From contig CAUEEP010000754.1 of NCBI GenBank assembly GCA_958450365.1, positions 134,001-198,000 on the forward strand: a DNA stretch of 64,000 bases, written 5' to 3'. This stretch comes from Mesorhabditis belari (Eukaryota > Nematoda > Chromadorea > Rhabditida > Rhabditidae). This document shows positions 1-11,000 of this stretch, in pieces. Each line of letters begins with the position of its first letter. Positions within the stretch are counted from its first letter, which is position 1. A program made the translations under genes and the position numbers. Under the pieces are notes generated by a model. The model worked only from the letters and a program-made list of their open reading frames with translations, ran no database searches and was not told the origin of the DNA.

Positions 1-51
1 ATCTTCATCTATTACATATCATTCAAAAATCTAAACAAATATATTCTACAG

Positions 52-90
52 AAAATGCAAAGTCACATCACAGGCCGTCTGATGCCCGTG
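52..90 (+). CDS. Possible upstream exon of the TRPM gene
   Basis: A 39-base open segment lies between a TTCTACAG acceptor and a GTGGTAAAT donor and reads KMQSHITGRLMPV in phase 0. It is phase-compatible with the next candidate exon and with the supported exon at 1174. I could not match the peptide with confidence to the TRPM N-terminal homology region, so this is only a candidate. Confidence 0.22.
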
Positions 91-734
91 GTAAATTTTG
101 ACGTTGTTTGTCAGTGTTGTTTCTTCAATTTAAGCATTAATTGAATGGCTTTAAGGTTCAGAATGTTATCTAGAGAGAATATTATTGTCAAGTTTTATTA
201 TAATTGAATAAAGAACACTTCAAGCTTACGAAAGAGACCGAAAATCGAAAAAAAATGTCGAGATTCGATTGATTCAGATTGGATTGATCGGATGACACTT
301 TGGATTGATCTAATTTAGTCAAATCTTTGTTTTTTTGACCTCTATTTAATATCATTTCAAAGTCTGAAAGATTCTTTATTTAACTATAAAAAAAGTTAAT
401 AGAAATATGAGCTCTGAAAAAAGTTATGAGGTTTTAAAGTTCACTCGTTCAAAATCTCGTTCAAAATTAGCCATGATTGAAATTAGATTCAGTTTTTTCT
501 AGAGTTTTACATTCCGAATTACTAAAACTAAAAGCTGAATGGGTTTTTAATTTTTTTAAACATTTAGATTGATCAATTTAGATGGCACTTTGGATTGATC
601 TAATTTAGTCAAATCTTTGTTTTCTTGAGCTCTATTTGATATCATTTAAAAGCCTGAAATATAGTTAACTAAACAATTAACTAAACAGTTTTCAAAGTTA
701 ACTTCTTTTAGACAATGAAGACAATGAATTTTAG

Positions 735-839
735 ACAATGGCAAGCGCTGAGCAACAACTCTCTGAGAACATGATGTCAGCCTTGTCCGGCAGTCGAGCT
801 TTATCAAATCACATCTTGTGGAGGAGTGCTTTCAGAAAT
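735..839 (+). CDS. Possible upstream exon of the TRPM gene
   Basis: After a TTTTAG acceptor, 35 codons read in phase 0, containing MASAEQQLSENMMSALSG, up to a GTTTCT donor. The length is a multiple of three and fits the phase of the exon at 1174. The ATG could instead be an internal start giving a channel without the N-terminal homology region. The peptide has no clear TRPM match, so the exon is uncertain. Confidence 0.27.
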
Positions 840-968
840 GTTTCTTATCTAATTATCTAATCTTTAGAATCTTTAGCTTCAGAATCTTTATCCATTCCAA
901 CAACTAAAAACATGATTTTACTTGATAAATAGACCGATTTTCTTTGTCATTTCAGCTCTAGATTCTTT

Positions 969-1045
969 GTACTTTGAACAATTGTACTTTGAACAATTGT
1001 ACTTTGAACAATTGTACTTTGAACAATTGTACTTTGTACTTTGAA
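969..1045. repeat. 15-bp tandem array
   Basis: About five near-perfect copies of TACTTTGAACAATTG lie in the intron just before the exon at 1174. The translated MNNCTL repeats of this stretch are an artefact of the array. Confidence 0.9.
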
Positions 1046-1173
1046 CAGCTTTTCCGGCTGACTAAATACATCCATTTCTTAGTTAAAAGCTTGAATTTAT
1101 TATTAAGATTCTGGTTCTATACAGTCTTTACAACTTTAGCTTTAGTAGTTTCTAGTAATTTTATTCATTTCAG

Positions 1174-2084
1174 CTCAACTCGATGACTATGCGACCGCCG
1201 AATCTCAACGAGAACAAAGAACAAATCGTTGATGATGACGGTTGGTGATCACTTTTGGAAAACTCTTCAAGAATAGTTTAGAAGAATTGAGCCTTCTGGA
1301 TCTAGAGCCAAATCTAGAGCCTTCTAGATCTAGAGCCAAATCTAGAGCCTTCTGAATCTAGAGCCAAATCTAGAGCCTTCTGGATCTAGAGCCAAATCTA
1401 GAGCCTTCTGGATCTAGAGCCAAATATAGAGCCTTCTGGATCTAGAGCCAAATCTAGAGCCTTCTAGATCTAGAGCCAAATCTAGAGCCTTCTGAATCTC
1501 GAGCCAAATCTAGAGCCTTCTGGATCTAGAGCCAAGTCTAGAGCCTTCTGGATCTAGAGCCAAGTCTAGAGCCTTCTAGATCTAGAGCCAAATCTAGAGC
1601 CTTCTGAATCTCGAGCCAAATCTAGAGCCTTCTGGATCTAGAGCCAAGTCTAGAGCCTTCTGGATCTAGAGCCAAGTCTAGAGCCTTCTGGCCACGGCTC
1701 TAGATTTGTGATTGCATTTGGGTAAATAAACCGAATGAAATCTCGAAAATAGAGCAACTTTTCTGCCAATCTAATAGCGGATTCGAATTCGGCATCCTCA
1801 AAAACCCTATATTGCTAATTTTCAGCCAAATCGGCCTTAAAAAAGGGCCAAAAACCAATTCGACTGGTCTTATTTTTATAGTTTTATAGTTTTATAGATA
1901 TAGTAAGCTTAAAAACGAGGTTTTTTAAGATATGTCCACTTCTGGGTTCGCATCTGATCACCGCGGAATGTCGGAATTCGAATTTCGTTACCCATTTTCC
2001 GAGCTTCTTCTCTGGGCTGTCCTCACAAAACGGCAAGAAATGGCACTTTGTATGTGGGAACACGGAGAGGAAGCACTAGCAAAG
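1174..2084 (+). CDS. TRPM exons 1174-1240 and 1930-2084: end of the N-terminal homology region
   Basis: Exon 1174-1240 reads [20 protein letters not shown] and ends in phase 1, which joins exactly to 1930-2084. The second exon carries the first unmistakable TRPM signature, [20 protein letters not shown] followed by [10 protein letters not shown], before a GTGAGT donor. In TRPM channels this lies near the end of the cytoplasmic homology region. The intron between them is filled by a 28-bp array. The second exon is certain from homology; the first rests on splice phase only. Confidence 0.8.
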
Positions 2085-5000
2085 GTGAGTTGCAAAAAGA
2101 AAGCGCTAATCTGTAGCCAGGATTGCTATAGACCTAGGATCAGATCAAACCAGAAGCCAAGTCTTCGCCTGAACTCCTGCCTTGACCTGACTTTACTCCA
2201 AACTTTGCTTTCTCTTTCTTCCTCTCTTTCTCTTTCTTCCTTCCTTCTTTCTTTCTCTCTTCCTTCCTTCTTTCTCCCTTCCTTCCGTCTTTCTTCCTTC
2301 CTTCCTTCTTTCTTGTCCTATTTTGTATCCAACGTTGGCCTGAATTCAGGCTGCCTTGGCCTGACTTGATTGCAAACTGTGCCTCACTTTGTGCCCAACT
2401 TTCTGTCCAACTTTGTACCCCACTTTGCCCTCTTTCTTCTTGAGCAGGTGCCAATAGCTCAGTGGTAGAGCATCTACCTGTAAACAGAAGGTAGCAGATC
2501 GAGCAGTTTAATTCATCTCTAAATTCTTTCCCATTCATTTCTTTACTTTATTACAAGCAATAGCAGCTTAGTTTCCCCTTGTCAAACCTGGACCTAGCTT
2601 CAGAACTGGCCCTGACTTCTGGAACTGGTTTCTGGGCTTGGATCTGGCTTCAGACCTGGCTTCAGACCTGGCTCTGAACCTGACCTGGCTCCTTGAGTCT
2701 GGCACTAGCTCTTGGATCTGGCTTCATGGCTGTGGACCTGGCTCCTGGAACTTTGAGGCCTGACATTGAGCCTGACACTGGGCTTGACACTGCGCCTGAC
2801 CTGCCTTCTGAGCCTTGACCTGGCTCTAAGACTAGTCTGTCTGGCTGACTTTCCTGCAGACTTGTCTACTTTATCCTTAACAATTCAAAGCTCTGATCCA
2901 GATTCTAGAAATCTGATAACGTCTGTTAAGCTATTCAACTTTCAATTCCAGGCTCTGGTGGCTTGCCGTTTATACAAAAGCTTGGCGAAAGAAGCCGCCG
3001 AGGACTATCTGGAAGTGGAGATTTGCGAGGAGCTGAGGAAATATGCTGAGTAAGTTCTAAATCTAGATATCTAGTACTCTACAGTACTCTACAGTACTCT
3101 ACAGTACTCTACAGTACTCTACAGTACTCTAGCAAGCTCTCAACTTTCCAGGGAGTTTCGCATGATGTCTCTGGAGTTGCTCGATCACGTTTACACCCAG
3201 GACGACGCCGTTGCTTTGCAGGTTCCTTTCCCTTTCAATTCCTAACTACAGTAACTTTTCTCAATCCAACAGATAAGTAAAAATCTTCAGTGCCACAAAT
3301 TTCAGCTCTTAACCTACGAGTTGAAGCAATGGGGAAACGAAACGTGTCTCTCGCTGGCCGTCATCGTAAACAACAAGCATTTCCTCGCGCATCCATGGTA
3401 AATTTGGGGAAGCAATGGGGAAACGAAACGTATCTCTCGCTGGCCGTCATCGAGATTATCATAAGATTTCAAAATTCGATAAAATAATAAAATATGCATC
3501 AATGATCAAATTTCATATTTTAATTTCCAATTTCAGCTGTCAAATTTTGCTCGCCGATCTCTGGCATGGTGGCTTAAGGATCAGGAGGTGCGGTTTGAAC
3601 AAAGTTAGAGATAAAAACTTGGGCACACTGGAATCAGACAAATTCTACAGTATCCAGACTCAAAAGCTTTAGTTGCTAATAGCCGTGGCGGAGGATTGCC
3701 AATGGCAAAAAGGGGCGGAGCGCGTATAAAAGGCGTCCCGCCCCCTTTACTATTGGCAACTTTGAGCTCAAATTTCTTGGTGTTCGGCTATCCAATTTCA
3801 ATAGTTTTTATATCAATCGATAGAGAAAGACTTGGCGAATCCAATGATATTAAAAAGATTTAAATTGGACAACCCAACACCGAGAAATTTGAGTTGGAAG
3901 TTGGTTTGCCAATGGCAAAAGGGGCGGAGCGAGAATGACAAATAATCGTCATTAGTATCGTCGTGGAAGTGGCAATTTTAAGCTGAAATCTTTAGCCACT
4001 CGAACGCAAAAGTGCTCGTCGGTCTCCTTCTGCCATTCACCATTCCAGCACTGGAGTTCAAGACGAGAGAAGAGCTCCTCTTGCAGCCGCAAACCGCTGC
4101 TGAGCACGAGGTTGGCTTTGATATGTCAGAATCTACGATTACAGTAGACTACAATAGACTACTGTAGACTACAGTAGACTACAATAGACTACAGTAGACT
4201 ACAGTAGACTACGGCAGACTACAGTGGACTATAGTAGACTACGGCAGACTACAGTGGACTATAATAGACTAGAGTAGACTACAGTAGACTATAATAGACT
4301 ACTGTAGACTACAATAGACTACAGCAGACTACAGTAGACTACAGCAGACTATAGTAGACTGTAATAGACTACTGTAGACTACAGTAGACTACAGCAGACT
4401 ATAGTAGACTATAATAGACTACTGTCGGCAGACTACAGTAGACTACAGCAGGCTACAGTAGACTACAGCAGGCTACAGTAGACTACAGCAGGCTACAGTA
4501 GACTACAGCAGGCTACAGTAGACTATAATAGTCTACAGTAGACTAGAGTAGACTACAGTAGACTATAATAGACTACAGTAGACTACAATAGAATATTGTG
4601 GCTTACTGTAGACTACAGTAGACAACAGTAGACTCCAGAGGACTACAGTAGACTACAGTAGACTACGGCAGACTGCAGTAGACCACGGTAGACTACAATA
4701 GACTACAGTAGACTACGGCGGACTACAACAGCCTACAATGGACTACAGTAGACTACGGCAGACTGCAGTAGACCACGGTAGACTACAATAGACTACAGTA
4801 GACTACGGCGGACTACAACAGCCTACAATGGACTACAGTAGACTACAGTAGACTACGGCAGACTGCAGTAGACCACGGTAGACTACAATAGACTACAGTA
4901 GACTACGGCGGACTACAACAGCCTACAATGGACTAGAGTAGACTATTGTAGCTTACTGTAGACTACAGTAGACTACAGTAGACTAAAATCGACTTAATCC

Positions 5001-8000
5001 AGTAGATATCCCTTTCAGCAAGACATCAATGACACCTCATCATCCTCTTCATCTTCTTCTTCTGATGAATCATCAACCACTTCTTTCTCTGATTCCGATG
5101 ATGATGTGGTAAGCTTTTCATTTTGAAAGCCAGCTATTGTGCAAAGCAAGATATTGTGCAAAGCAAGCTATGAACTAGTCTTTGTTTCCCCCTTTTGTTC
5201 AGTTGTTCAGTTGGTCTCTCGTTTTCAGGATAATCTTGGCGCTGGGCGACGCACTTCGCACAGCAGTATGCAATCGTTGAACACTCTCAACACAATCGGA
5301 TTAAGCAGTGTATGTTGTGATCGGTTGAAACGATTTTTTTTGTTCACAGTTCTTTGTAGTGTTGAAAGCCTGAAATGTCCTCTGTACAATGAACTTAAAA
5401 ATTAAGAATAATATGATCTCTGGACAAAGTTATAGACCTTCAAAGCGAGACGACTCGTTCAAAATACCCGGAAACTAATCGAAAGCCGATTTATCTAATT
5501 ATCTAGTTCTAAATATCTATAGATTATCTAATTATGTACAATTAAAACTTCAGTTCTTCCATCGAAGTCGAAAACGCGCGAATCGAGTCAAAGAGAAGGC
5601 GTCCGAGGATAACGCAGTGGCCACGATTGAAGCCGGTTTACATAAAAGTACAGGTATTAAACAGCTGAAAATCTTTAGAAATAGAAATATAGTAATCTTA
5701 AACCAATTTCACCTAGGCGCCTCTTCGACAGCTTCTCCTCAAATGCGAAAACGGCAACCGAAATGGCCGAATCAAAACGGCACTTTGGCAAATGGATACG
5801 GTAGTGCTCGTGGGTTTTTAAGGTTTTAAAAAGTGGACAAGGTTTAGGCTTAGGCTTAGGCTTAGGCTGAGGCTTAGGCTCAGGCTTAGGCTTAGGCTTA
5901 GGCTTTGGCTCAGGCTTAGGCTTAGGCTTTGGCTCAGGCTTAGGCTTAGGCTTTGGCTTAGGCTCTGGCTCAGGCTCAGGCTGAGGCTTAGGCTTTGGCT
6001 TAGGCTTAGGCTTTGGCTTAGGCTTTGGCTCAGGCTCAGGCTTAGGCTTAGGCTTTGGCTGAGGCTTAGGCTTAGGCTTTGGCTTAGGCTTTGGCTCAGG
6101 CTTAGGCTTAGGCTTTAGCTTTGGCTTAGGGCTAGGCTTAGGCTCAGGCTTGGGCTTAGGCTTAGGCTCAGGCTCAGGCTTTGGCTTAGGCTTAGGCTTT
6201 GGCTTAGGCTTTGGCTCAGGCTTAGGCTTAGGCTTTAGCTTTGGCTTAGGGCTAGGCTTAGGCTCAGGCTTGGGCTTAGGCTTAGGCTCAGGCTCAGGCT
6301 TTGGCTTAGGCTTTAGCTTTGGCTTAGGGCTAGGCTTAGGCTCAGGCTTGGGCTTAGGCTTAGGCTCAGGCTCAGGCTTTGGCTTAGCCTCAGGCTTAGT
6401 CTCAAGCTCAGGCTTAGGCCTAAAACTAATGATACAATACATTTATTGAAATTTTCAGCTGATGTCCGTCGCCGAAAGAACTCACTCTCGTCTGAAGATG
6501 GCGATTTCCCAGCAAAGCACAATTTCAGGAATTTAATCCCAAGCAATCTACAAAGAATGGTTTGTCTTACAGGGATACGATTAATACTTGAAAATAGGAT
6601 GATACTGTACTCATGGTACGCTGTACTTTGTACTTGTACTTGTGCTGGTACTTGTACTTGTACTTGTGCTGGTGCTTGTACTGGTACTTTGTACTGGTAC
6701 TTACACTTTGTACTGGTACTTGTGCTGATACTTGTAGTGGTGTAGTACAAGTAGTGTAGTACAAGTACAAGTTCAAGTACACGTACAAGTACCAGCACAA
6801 GTACAAGTACCAGCACAAGTACCATCACAAGTACAAGTACAAGTACCAGCACAAGTACCATCACAAGTACAAGTACAAGTACCAGCACAAGTACAAGTAC
6901 AAGTACAAGTCCCAGTACCAGTACCAGTTACGTAATTGTACTTTATGCTTCTTTCTAGCGCATTCTGTTCTTCGTTTTCTAACTCTTTTAAATTAAAACT
7001 ATTAAAATGATGAATTCAGTACGTTAGAAAAGACGATTTTACCATTTTCGAGTTTTCGAGTACCAGTTTTAACCACTTCACAATATTAACCCCCACTTTT
7101 CAGTCAATCATTGGTCGATTGAATGTAAACAATGTGGTGAGTAGCATTTGGGAAAACTAAACTCAAGATTTTTCTTTCTTTAATTTACCAAACGACAAAA
7201 TGATTCTTTTTGCATGAAATTTCTTCAACTTCAATTTTCATTTTCTAGAAGAAAATCAAATTTCGTCGACGTTTCTACGAGTTCTACGCCGCGCCAATCA
7301 CCACTTTTTGGTCGTGGGCGATCGCTTTTTGCTTATTCTTGATGTGTTTCACCTATGTGCTTTTGATCAAGTAAGATTGGATTTGAGAATTGAAAAGAAG
7401 AAGGAAAGAATGCCAGGACTAGACATAGACTTAGACTAGACAGAAGTATTATCTAGAAAGTAACAAACGAAAGATAGATTTGTGTTAAGATCTGTTAAAC
7501 AGACAAGATCAGATCACGCTTCTTCTAAAAGTAATTCTCTTCTAAAAGTAAAGTAAGGCTTTGCTCCTTAAGCCCACCAGAAGCAAGGTTAGGAAAAGAG
7601 GCAGAAATTAAGGCTGGATTTGGTCTAAAGCCTTAGCTTGGCCTGGAAAACAGCCTAAAGCCTTAGCTTGGCCTAGACAATGGCCTAAAGCCTTAGCTTG
7701 ACCTAGACAATGGCCTAGAGCCTTAGCTTGGCTTAGAAAATGGCCTAAAGCCTTAGCATGGCCTGGAAAACAGCCTAAAGCCTTAGCTTGACCTAGACAA
7801 TGCCCTGAAGCATTAGTTTGACCTAGACAATGCCCTGAAGCCTTAGCTTGACCTAGACAATGCCCTGAAGCCTTAGCTTGACCTAGACAATGCCCTGAAG
7901 CCTTAGCTTGACCTAGACAATGCCCTGAAGCATTAGTTTGACCTAGACAATGCCCTGAAGCCTTAGCTTGACCTAGACAATGCCCTGAAGCCTTAGCTTG

Positions 8001-11000
8001 ACCTAGACAATGCCCTGAAGCCTTAGCTTGACCTAGACAATGCCCTGAAGCATTAGTTTGACCTAGACAATGCCCTGAAGCCTTAGCTTGACCTAGACAA
8101 TGGCCTAAAACCTTAGCTTGGCCTGGAAAACAGCCTAAAGCCTTAGCTTGGCCTAGACAATGGCCTAAAGCCTTAGCTTGACCTAGACAATGCCCTGAAG
8201 CCTTAGCTTGACCTAGACAATGGCCTAAAACCTTAGCTTGGCCTGGAAAACAGCCTAAAGCTTTAGCTTGGCCTAGAAAATTGGCAAAAGAATTGCTTTT
8301 AGCTTGGCTTCACCTAGAAATTTTCCTTTTTAGCCAATTCTGGTCCTTTCCTGACCCAATCAAGAAAGCTTCTGGAAACTGAATTCTCTTTTCAGAACCC
8401 CAGTGCATCCATCTCTATGGGAGTGGCTCCTATTCGCTTATGTGGTTTGTTTCGGAATGGAGCATACGAGAAAGGTAAAGATAGCAAAATTGATGTCATT
8501 TTTGCTTCATTTTGCTCCATTTTGCTCCATTTTGCTTCATTTTACTAATATTTTTCCAGTTCATGATGACCGATATGGCTCCGTTTTCTCAAAAGCTCAA
8601 ATATTTCTTTTTCAACTATTGGAATACGGTGACAGCGCTGGCGATCGTTTGCTTTTTTGTCGGATTTGGCTTACGCGTTTTTGGGTAAGCTGTAAGCTGT
8701 AGGTTGTAGGCTGTAAGCTGTTAGCTCTAAGCAGTTAGCTGTAAGCTGTTAGCTCTAAGCTGTTAGCTGTTAGCTGTTAGCTGTAAGCTGTTAGCTGTTA
8801 GCTGTTAGCTGTTAGCTGTTAGCTGTTAGCTGTAGGCTGTTAGCTGTTGGAAAATGGTAGAGCTGGATTTGTCGGTTTGATTGTCAATAGGTGTACAATG
8901 GAAAAACAAGATTCAACCATTTCAATCCCTACTTTTTCAAGAATTTTTTAATTCAATAGATTTCTTGGAAATTCTACCTTGGAAATCCTGAAAAGTTGCC
9001 TCTGAAATGGTCAAATCTCGTTTTTCCATTGTACACCTATTGACAATCAAACAGACAAATCAAGAGCTGTATTATAAGACAAAGATCCATGCTTTAACCA
9101 CCAAACTTTAACCACCAAATCTTTTTAGAATCTTGAACTGGGGTCGGGTGATCTTAGCCTGTGACAGTGTGCTGTGGATCATGAAGCTCCTTGACTACAT
9201 GAGCGTTCATCCTAGACTCGGACCGTATATCACGATGGCTGGAAAAATGGTGAGAGTTTGGAGATTAGTTTGGCTACCGTATCCCAGTCATTACAGTACA
9301 TTACGGTAGACAAAAAAGGTTCAGGTTTTTTAAAGTGAAAGTTGGACTCGCTGTGGGGCTGTGCGCTGTTGGGACTCGAACCATTGAGTTTTCGCTTACC
9401 GGGCAACTGTACTAGCCATTACACCACAAGGCACTTGATCTCATTTACTCCAGAGCGAGTTAGTTGTGATATTGTAGCAAACAAGGGCCATACTTTTACA
9501 GTATCTCTAACAGTTACCGTAGTTTCAGTACTTATTACAGTAGCCCAGTACCCATTGCAGTACCCAGTACCCATTACAGTACCCCAGTACTCCTTACAGT
9601 ACCCCATTACTCCTTACAGTACCCCAGTACTCCTTACAGTACCCCAGTACTCATTACAGTATCCCAGTACTCCTTACAGTACCCCATTACTCCTTACAGT
9701 ACCCCATTACTCCTTACAGTACCCCATTACTCCTTACAGTACCCCATTACTCCTTACAGTACCCCATTACTCCTTACAGTACCCCAGTACTCATTACAGT
9801 ATCCCAGTACTCCTTACAGTACCCCATTACTCCTTACAGTACCCCAGTACTCATTACAGTACCCCAGTACTCCTTACAGCATCCCATTACTCCTTACAGT
9901 ACCCCAGTACTCCTTACAGTACCCCATTACTCCTTACAGTACCCCAGTACTCCTTACAGTACCCCAGTACTCATTACAGTATCCCAGTACTCCTTACAGT
10001 ACCCCAGTACTCCTTACAGTACCCCAGTACTCCTTACAGTATCCCAACACTTATTACCATAGCCCAGTACTCATTACAATATCCCAGTATGTCTAAAGGT
10101 TTAGGTTCTAAACTAGGCAGCTTTCATACTGTAGATCTAGATCTAAAAAGTACTTTTAACAACTACCGTAACCCCAGTACTTATTACAGTACTAAAAACA
10201 TCAATATCTAAACCTCTCTAGGTGCTTTCCATGTCTTACATCATCGTCATGCTCTGTGTAGCCTTGTTGGCTTTCGGTTTAGCTCGTCAATCGATCACTT
10301 ACCCCAATGAGGAATGGCATCCACTATTGTTAAGGTACAGTACAAACGATAGTATGCTAAAGTACAGTACTAACGATAGTATGCTAAAGTACAGTACTAA
10401 CAATAGTACGCTAAAGTACAGTACTAACGACAGTATTAAGCATACTCACAACAGTACTATCCAATAGTACCATACTAAAGGATTACAGTAGACTTCTAAC
10501 AATTCTTTATTTCAGAAACATCTTCTTAAAACCCTATTTCATGCTTTACGGTGAGGTGTACGCGGATGAGATCGACCAATGCGGTGATGATGGTCAGTTT
10601 CTACTGTGCAAAGCAGTACAACGTACTTTGATCATAGCTTTTCGTAGACTTATCCAGATTTCATCATATTAGTGTCATTCGACGCCTTAGACGATTTCCT
10701 AGCGAATGACACTGATATTTTACAGATTGGAAATGTTCGTGAAAAAGTTTTGCTCAAAAGTACGCTAAAAGTACGCCAAAAGTACGCTCGAAAGTACGCT
10801 CGAAAGTACGCTAGAAGTACGCTAAAAGTAGACCCAAAAGTACACCCAAAAGTACGCTAAAAGTACACCAGAAGTACGCCAAAGTTATGCCCACCAATGG
10901 AGATACCATTTGGATACTGTATTATTATTTTTTATTTTCTTGGAGTCCTGGAGTCTTGGAGTCCTGGAGTCTTGGATTCTTGGAATCTTGGAGTCTTGGA

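Noticed and set aside
5675..6442. 255-codon Lys/Pro/Glu open frame on the minus strand
   Set aside because: It is the translation of the telomere-like hexamer array in a TRPM intron and overlaps two TRPM exons in antisense.
7617..8280. CRISPR array
   Set aside because: Units are contiguous with no unique spacers, the genome is eukaryotic and no cas genes exist. The same applies to the other direct-repeat arrays.
9342..10211. 289-codon open frame
   Set aside because: It consists of the 20-bp array between S4 and S5 exons; the repeat has no stop in this frame.
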